From Bromus sterilis (Eukaryota > Streptophyta > Magnoliopsida > Poales > Poaceae), in assembly GCA_950022295.1 (NCBI GenBank), contig OX465598.1, forward strand, positions 120,573,001 to 120,637,000: 64,000 nt of DNA, read 5' to 3'. A model generated the notes under the pieces. The model worked only from the letters and a program-made list of their open reading frames with translations. It did not search any database and had not been told where the DNA came from. Positions within the stretch are counted from its first letter, which is position 1. Each line of letters begins with the position of its first letter. The translations under genes and the position numbers were made by a program. Shown here one piece after another: positions 57,046 to 64,000 of this stretch.

Positions 57046-58739
57046 TGTAACACCCTCAGATCCAGTACAGTAATCACTACAGTGATTCCACTGTTCAAGG
57101 CTCATTACTGTTGATGATCAAGCCATGATCACCTTGATCATGGCTCTATCAGATTCTCACCCTGATAAAATTTTCAGATTATAAGTTTTCTCCAAGAATG
57201 GTGGATGCATGTCCATCACCCTGATCATGGTTAAGCCAAATCCCCCTAGTCATTTGAATGATCCCAAGGCCATGATGATTATGGAACCAATGTTGGGTTA
57301 TCAAAATTTCTATTGATTTCAAAATGGAAATGAAAGTTATGGTAAACCCTAAGTAATGCAACCACTTTTAATAGTTGCAAATAATCAGTAGGTCACCTTA
57401 AGTGTTTAGGGTTTTATTAAAATGGTATAGGAATAATATTTAAAATAAAAACAATAGTTAGGAATTGTTAAATTGCCATGGAAATAAAATAAACAAGTGG
57501 GAGTTTTAAATGAACTAAAAATTATGAAAACAAGTCCAAGCCATTTGAATTGAAATTCAAACAAACCCTAAATGTCTTTTGATGAATATTAAAAATATAG
57601 TGACAATAAAATATTTTCCAAAAATCTTGGAACCACTTTTATAAAGTCCCAAATAATCATTGGACCATGCCAATGTGGTCATAGGTATTTATAGTACTAT
57701 GGAAAATTCCAAACAAATAATAACAGTGCTAAAACAACACTATTTGCCTTTTGCAAATTCTAAATAAATATCTAGTGACTTTATAAAGTCCCAACATTTT
57801 TTGTAGCCCTCTGGTATGATGTTGTATTAATTATGGTACAAGTGGCATATTTTTCTAAAATATAAAAGACATCAAAAGAAATTCAAAAGAGAAATTACAG
57901 AAAAGAAAAAGAAAAAAAAACTAAAGAAACCTATCTACCGCACTGTGCGAGCCCAACCCACCCCTTCCCCCTAGGCCGGCCACCCCAGCCCAGCCCACCC
58001 CGGCCATCCCTAACCTCCCTCTACAGTGGGTGGCCATGGCGTGGAGGGCATCCACGGTGCCATGGCTGCCGTGGCGGCCATCCACGGCGCCGGCGGCACG
58101 TATAAGGCCCCCTCGGCCGTGGAGGAACCCTAGCCCACCCCTGTTGCCTCCCTCGTGCACCAGATCCCGCTCCTCTCCTCGCCCCCCCTTTTTCGCTGCA
58201 ACCTACGACCGGCGTCGCCATGGCTCACCGTGGCCATGGCCTGGGACCTCGCCGCGCCTCACCTCTGTGTACGCCCTCTCCGTTGCCGGCCGCCAGCGCG
58301 TCTTCGCCCTCAAGATCAAGCCAGGACGCCCACCTCGGCTGAATCGAGCTCTTCCTCGCCGTCGGCCATGGAGCTCCGCCGTCGTCGTTTTCCTGCGTCT
58401 CAGGCCGCCTCCGGTTTCCTGGTCGCCCTGCTAGCCTCCCCGTGAGCATCCTCCCCCCCAATCCCCCTCCCTACGCCTCTTTCGCCGTAGGTGCCCCGGC
58501 GCCCGCAGCTCGCCATGGCCGGGAGCACGGGACCCCGTGGTGCTCGCTGTCACCGCCGTTGTGCGGCTCGCCTGGGCCGCGCACTAGCTGCGCTCCGACC
58601 GCGCCCCCTAGCTCGCCCCGCGCACCAGCTGTGCTCCCCCTCCCCAGCTCCGGCTCGCCGCCGTGACGGCTCTGCTCGTCGGCGAGCACGCCTGACTCGG
58701 CTGTTAAACTAACCCCCCCTAATTGTTGTTAACTAAGTT

Positions 58740-59035
58740 GACTAAGCCCTCTAACCCCACTGCCACGTGGGCCCACATGCCTCTAATTAAACTGCTAATA
58801 AAATTGTACCAGAGAAACCCTACTGCCTATGACAAGTGGGCCATGCCCCTAGTTAAATTAAGTAAATTAAATTTATTTTACTAAGCCTATGACATGTGGG
58901 ACCCAGGTTAATTAATCAAATAACTGGATATTCTAGCCTATGACATATGGGACCCACTGGTTAGTTGACTAGTCAAAGGCTCCAGCCTATGACATGTGGG
59001 TCCCCTCTGTCAGGTTTGACCTGGTCAACCCTTCT
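58740..59035. repeat. Short dispersed repeats CCTATGACATGTGGG in element D LTR
   Basis: At least four forms: TGCCTATGACAAGTGGGCC, GCCTATGACATGTGGGACCC, GCCTATGACATATGGGACCC and GCCTATGACATGTGGGTCCC, spaced 55-70 bases. Confidence 0.75.
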
Positions 59036-59099
59036 GTGGATAATGTTTCTTTTAATAATAAAAGAAAATATAAAGTGTTTTAAAATTGATTAAACTTAT

Positions 59100-59640
59100 A
59101 AAATCAATATCTTTTAGTCCGTGTATCGGATCGAAAAACTTTATACATCAAAATTGAACAGAAAAATATAACGATTATGAATACGCTATCCGTATGTATA
59201 CCCCACCCCTCTAACACACCGAACATCGACATTCCCCCCCTTCGGGCCGTCTGTCGATAATTCCCGGTACCGATATACGTTGTCCGGATGAAAAACTTTT
59301 GTATACGAAAGTTACTCAGGACGGATCCACGATTACGAATACATTACTCATACTCCCACCACACCCCTCTAACATGCCAAACGTCGAACCGTTCCCCCCC
59401 CCTCCGGACCGTCTGTCCGATAAATTGTCCGGCACTGCTAAAGTATCCGGATGAATTTATTCTGAACATGAAAGTTGTTCGGAATAGATCAACTAACCCG
59501 GATACACCACCCACACATGTGTCGGATGTCCATGACACCTCCGGCATGATACCCTCCCCCTCCGGACACCCTGTCCGGTAATCACCCGGAGCCGGTATTT
59601 CATCCCCGGATGAATTCCCGCTCCGAGTATCGTGCATCGT
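59100..59640. repeat. Degenerate ~160-bp tandem repeat in element D LTR
   Basis: About four units, marked by CGGATCGAAAA (59129), CCGGATGAAAAAC (59284), CCGGATGAATTTA (59447) and CCGGATGAATTCC (59606). Each contains CACCCCTCTAACA- and CCGTCTGTCCG-like parts. Confidence 0.65.
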
Positions 59641-61944
59641 ACTGCGTTAGAACCCCGTTTATAATTCATCTGTTATGTCTTGCATTTGTATTGCTATTAT
59701 TGTTGTGTATTTATTGTTTCTTCCCCCCCTTAATCTCCGGTAGACCCCGCTGCTGCCGTCGACTACACCGCTGCTGAGTACGACTACGTCGTCGACGACC
59801 GTACCCCTACCGTCGAGCTTCCAGGCAAGCAGAGCCATTCTCTTCCCCAGATATCGCCTATCTTTCCGTACATTTCTTGCACTAGGCATTGTTACTGTTG
59901 CTGCTATGATTACAATCCTATTCAATTGCATAGCCTGTTTTTGTCGCCCCTTGATGTACCTTCCTTCAATCCTATGCTGCCTATTATTACTTATGCATTA
60001 TTCAGCAGTAAACCCTGCGCATTGTTAGCTAGGATTAGATAGCTGGCTGTGATCACACTGGGAGTGATCGCGGGAACGATATATTACAACTGCAATAGGT
60101 ACGGATCAATGCAGACACCCTAGGGAACCTACAACGGCGAGACTCTGCCGAGTCGCTTCGAGTTTGGCTTACGAGTGGAATGGACTCGTATTTCACTCTC
60201 GTCGGCTCAGTAGCGTAGCATCACCGGGATGATATGAGGGTTACCTCTTTAGTTCATTCCGCTGATGCCTCTGTCAAACCTCTTTATGTGTGCCATCGAG
60301 GGTGATACCTCCTGGTTTCACTTAACGGTAGGAACTCGAACCAACTGGTGTCCTTAAAGGTAAGAAGTCGGGCGACCCAACGGTGCCCGCGAGTGGTATT
60401 GCGACGGGACGACAGGGAGGGTACGACCAGTGTACCGGTGTGCTTGGCCCCTGATCGTTGGCCGCGAGAGTTATCGAACCACGAAAGTCGAGCTCCTCCA
60501 GGAGCACACATGAGACAAGGTAAGGAGACGGTTCACCTTGTTGGTAACCGCAGTGACTTGGTGGGACGACAGGGCAGGCACCGATGTACTGGTGGTCCTG
60601 GCTGCTGTCGTTGTCCGCGGGTCAGTTAAGTCGAGACAACGATAACGGTTGTCACGCAGGTTAATTAAAATGCTAAATGGTTCAGTGAATGTCTTGAGTT
60701 TGCTATATGCCATTTACGCACTACCTACCCGTGGGAATTACGAGTTATGGGCTCCTCTGCTTCGTAGTGTCGTCCGAGGACTCTTTAGACGTCAGCAGTA
60801 CCGCGGGCAGATTGCCGGGAAGTGCGGTGTCTTCTTTGGCTCGAGCTGTGTTGTTTTTGTTACGGCTTCCCGGCCACCCACGCACCGTGCAGGAGTACGT
60901 CAGGGTTGGGTTCCAAGGCCCTGAGTACTTAGGATTTAGACCAGCGGATGGCGTCTCTGTTGAGTTTGAAAGATGGGCTATGAAGTGTCGGATAGCCTCG
61001 GTGGAGCGTTCCCTAACAAGGTTCCCGCCACCCTGGAGATCCGTGCGTGTAGCGTAACACAAGTGCACCCCTGCAGGGAAGATTAATCTATTCGAATAGC
61101 CGTGTCCACGGTAACAAGACGCTTTATGCTGAAGCTGGATCTTACCACTAGAAACTATTATTATTAAACTGTATGGTTCCGGGTTTTCTTCCTCGCAGGG
61201 ATGTCGAGGAGGTGAACTCGGAGGCATTGTTAAGTATTACAACTTATTATTATACCATGATGCAGCAACTTCTGCTGCATTGTTACTTTATGCTTTATAT
61301 AAACTGTTGGCTGATTCTTACCTCATGCTGCAAGACATCGTCGGAAGATGCTAGTCTTCAATAGGCCTAGCTTCTTACCCTTGCTCTGGATTTCTGTCTT
61401 TCAGTCCACTATATACAACCTCTTCTTTCCGTTGATACAATGCATAATGCTTAGTAGCGGACGTAAGACTCGCGGGTATACTAGATACTCACCTGCTTTA
61501 TTTCCCCCCTTTTTGTTTTGCCTGATCGGTCGCTGCAGTCGACGTTGGAGCCTTGGAGTCCAGGAGCAGGAGATCCCCTATGCCGACCACCACAACATGA
61601 AGATCCCCGATGCCTTCTACGACGCCGAGTTCCCCTTTGACCAGGAGTAGTTTGGAGATTCCCAGGCAGGAGGCCTCGCCTTTTCGATCGTTGTGATATT
61701 TGTGCTAGCCTTCTTAAGGCAACCTTGTATCCTTGTGTCTGTACTCAGATACTATTGCTTCCGCTGACTTGTGCTCTCGAGCTGTTGTATTCGAGCCCTC
61801 GTGGCCCCTGGCTTGTATTAAACAACTTGTATTATTTTATTTGTAGAGTTGTGTTGTGATATATCACCGTGAGTCCCTAATCTCGATCGTGTACCTTGCG
61901 TGTATGATTACTGTACACGGTCTGATTTTGGGGGCGTCACAAGT

Positions 61945-61956
61945 TGGTATCAGAGC
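61945..61956 (+). other. Primer binding site of element D
   Basis: TGGTATCAGAGC, the standard match to the 3' end of initiator tRNA-Met, three bases after the LTR end. Confidence 0.9.
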
Positions 61957-63476
61957 CGACTGCCTGTAGGAAGCCCCTAACCACTCCTCGGTCGAAGTCG
62001 AGTCTAGTATTTGCAAAACTACTTGCTAACTTAATGTTTGGCTTACGGGCCCACATCGATGTCACTACGTGTGATATCTTTGGTATTAGGATCTTTTTCT
62101 CCGTACCTATGCTCTGGGACTCTGCTCTCTTATCCTTGCTGGTAAAGTTTTATTAACGCTGACTTTAGGTTCTCGTACCTCCTCCTTTCCGGAGAGCACT
62201 GCCTTCCCGATGATCGCCTGATTCACCTGAAGATCCCGACGATTACTCTCTGATCAATTCCCGGGAACCTGCGTGTTCATCGCCTTTGCAATCCCCTGCC
62301 ACCGATAAGTCCGTGTGGATAGTTACATCCACCTCCCGATCTGGAAGCCATAATTCCTTTGTACTTAAGCATCAAATTATTCCGATGCTTCCATCACCCG
62401 ATGCCTTTGCATTCTTTCTCCTTCTGGTTGAGTGCCGATACTCACACCAGATTCTTTGCGAACCACCCGACCTTTGGTCGATTATTATCCGACTAAGCTT
62501 ACGTGGTTTCCTCCATGTGTCGATTGAATTCATTGTGTGAAATACCATCCTTGTCCCTCGATGCTTTGTGTTATCATCGACAACCCCCTTGGCTCCTTGC
62601 CAGTACAACTTGGTCGTGTATATCGTGCTCTGCTTTCCCTTGGGAAACATATACACCTGATACTTGTGTATCATCACATTTTCAATTCCATTGGTCTGTT
62701 TAATCTTTCTTTTAATATAAATTATCTGGGCAGTGATAATTCCCATCTTATGTAAACACTTTGGTGTGTTACATTGTCTGTACAACTAGTTACGATTGTT
62801 GATGACTTTTCGGTGACCACCGATGGACGAGAACTTTGCCAATTGGTCCGCCTCGTCTTAACGAGCAGGAAAATGGTTCTCTTCGTCCCTCGCCCTTGGC
62901 ACTGATGTTGTTGCCGACGTAGTTTACAAGTTGATCTCCGTCATACCCTTCCAACTTGATCGCATTGAATGTCACCACCCTGGTTCAATGGGGCCCATAA
63001 CCCACAGTTCCACAGGACCGAAACCTGACTCTTGTCCTCTACCTTGTGATATTCTGTCCGATATCAGACTCAGTGCTTGTGTCTGATGATCGGGGCCCCT
63101 TTCCCATCTTCCGTCATCGGCATCGAATACGTGCCTAACCGCTTGAAACTTCTCACGATGTACTTCCCTGAGTTTAAACTCGGAAGAACTTTGTACCCTA
63201 TACCCTTGAGCAACCTCATTCGACTGATCTTGTATCGATCCGACCCCCTTAAGCTTTACCTCTTAACCTGTTCGTGAGTGCGATGAAGCCCCGAAGAAAG
63301 GATGAAAACCCATCGAGATGCACCGATGCGGAGCAGTGAAGGCCTCAACGTGAAGGATTAATTTCTTCGAGTAGGACAACAAGAACCAGAAGATTTGTTA
63401 GAAGGCGAAACCGAAACTCTACCCTCTACACTACCTTTAATTCTCGGGACGAGAATTCTTTGTAGTGGTGGAGATT
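61957..63476 (+). other. Internal domain of element D, non-coding
   Basis: About 1.5 kb with only short random frames. It ends in GTAGTGGTGGAGATT, the polypurine tract directly before the 3' LTR. Confidence 0.75.
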
Positions 63477-64000
63477 TGTAACACCCTCAGATCCAGTACA
63501 GTAATCACTACAGTGATTCCACTGTTCAAGGCTCATTACTGTTGATGATCAAGCCATGATCACCTTGATCATGGCTCTATCAGATTCTCACCCTGATAAA
63601 ATTTTCAGATTATAAGTTTTCTCCAAGAATGGTGGATGCATGTCCATCACCCTGATCATGGTTAAGCCAAACCCCCCTAGTCATTTGAATGATCCCAAGG
63701 CCATGATGATTATGGAACCAATGTTGGGTTATCAAAATTTCTATTGATTTCAAAATGGAAATGAAAGTTATGGTAAACCCTAAGTAATACAACCACTTTT
63801 AATAGTTGCAAATAATCAGTAGGTCACCTTAAGTGTTTAGGGTTTTATTAAAATGGTATAGGAATAATATTTAAAATAAAAACAATAGTTAGGAATTGTT
63901 AAATTGCCATGGAAATAAAATAAACAAGTGCGAGTTTTAAATGAACTAAAAATTATGAAAACAAGTCCAAGCCATTTGAATTGAAATTCAAACAAACCCT
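63477..64000 (+). repeat. 3' LTR of element D, first 524 bases
   Basis: Co-linear with 57046-57569 with three substitutions and no indel. Confidence 0.92.

Larger units (their letters stand above)
57046..61941 (+). repeat. 5' LTR of element D, 4896 bp
   Basis: TGTAACACCC..GGGGGCGTCACA, with the ends inverted. The first 900 bases are AT-rich, 57945-58700 is very GC-rich, 58740-59040 holds GCCTATGACATGTGGG-type repeats, and 59100-59640 a ~160-bp degenerate tandem repeat. The frames in the GC-rich part (58021-58712) are compositional and have no known domain. Confidence 0.85.
57046..64000 (+). mobile_element. Element D: large-LTR non-autonomous retrotransposon (Sukkula/LARD-like), incomplete
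   Basis: The 5' LTR is 57046-61941, the internal domain 61942-63476, and the 3' LTR starts at 63477 and leaves the window. The first 524 bases of the two LTRs differ at 3 positions, suggesting about 0.2 My at 1.3e-8 per site per year. The internal domain is only 1535 bases and codes for nothing recognisable, so it cannot supply its own enzymes. The LTR end (GTACACGGTCTGATTTTGGG, GGCGTCACA) resembles what I recall of Sukkula-type elements. The family name is tentative. Confidence 0.82.

Noticed and set aside
58021..58712. Possible proline/arginine-rich gene in the element D LTR
   Set aside because: Several frames on both strands are equally open. There is no domain and no plausible exon structure, and it lies inside an LTR.
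61957..63476. Possible coding in the element D internal domain
   Set aside because: Frames are all under 140 aa, mutually overlapping and without gag, protease or RT motifs.

Overview
The window looks like nuclear DNA of a Triticeae grass (wheat, Aegilops, barley or rye type). It is mostly nested LTR retrotransposons around a short gene island. The retroelement families with 1.3-1.7 kb LTRs beginning TGATACGTC, the very large-LTR element and the Stowaway hairpins beginning CTCCCT or CTTCCT are typical of these genomes. Family names given here are from memory and were not checked by a search.

Layout. 1-15.3 kb is a mosaic of old retrotransposon pieces: a truncated Gypsy-type LTR with its own TATA box, several TGATACGTC LTRs in both orientations, two broken Copia elements, and a decayed Tat-like Gypsy element that carries an antisense gene and is split by a solo LTR (7855-9515, target duplication ACTAT). 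15.8-16.3 kb is a small inverted-repeat element. 16.9-23.4 kb is a seven-exon bromodomain protein gene. 24.2-30.4 kb is a complete Mutator-like transposon with 219-bp terminal inverted repeats, a perfect 9-bp target duplication and a transposase gene whose six exons join in phase. 30.7-31.3 kb is a Ds-like hAT element. 31.8-34.3 kb is an intronless CRINKLY4-related receptor kinase gene. 34.3-38.2 kb is mostly unassigned low-repeat sequence with two tiny Stowaway hairpins.

The right 26 kb is a nest. A PIF/Harbinger transposase remnant (to 39426) is cut by an LTR element (A, from 39427). A is cut by a minus-strand Sabrina-like Gypsy element (B, 40693 to past 57045). B contains element C in its internal domain (44501-54771, duplication AAGGG) and element D in its 5' LTR (57046 to beyond the window). 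LTR differences counted by eye (B 12/497, C 4/426, D 3/524) agree with this order of insertion. B, C and D all lack a recognisable pol. B keeps a gag-like ORF. C has gag-protease, then a 72-bp tandem array, then a multi-exon antisense gene of the 'putative gypsy type transposon' family with its own TATA-like box. D has LTRs of about 4.9 kb around only 1.5 kb of non-coding DNA. All three must therefore have depended on proteins supplied by other elements.

The two cellular genes look intact and unrelated in function: a nuclear acetyl-lysine reader and a plasma-membrane receptor kinase. The most unusual features are the antisense gene with its own promoter seen in two separate elements, the tandem array whose unit contains the polypurine-tract motif of its host element, a gag reading frame that appears to start inside the LTR and shifts at an A7 run, and primer-binding-site fossils inside the LTRs of B.
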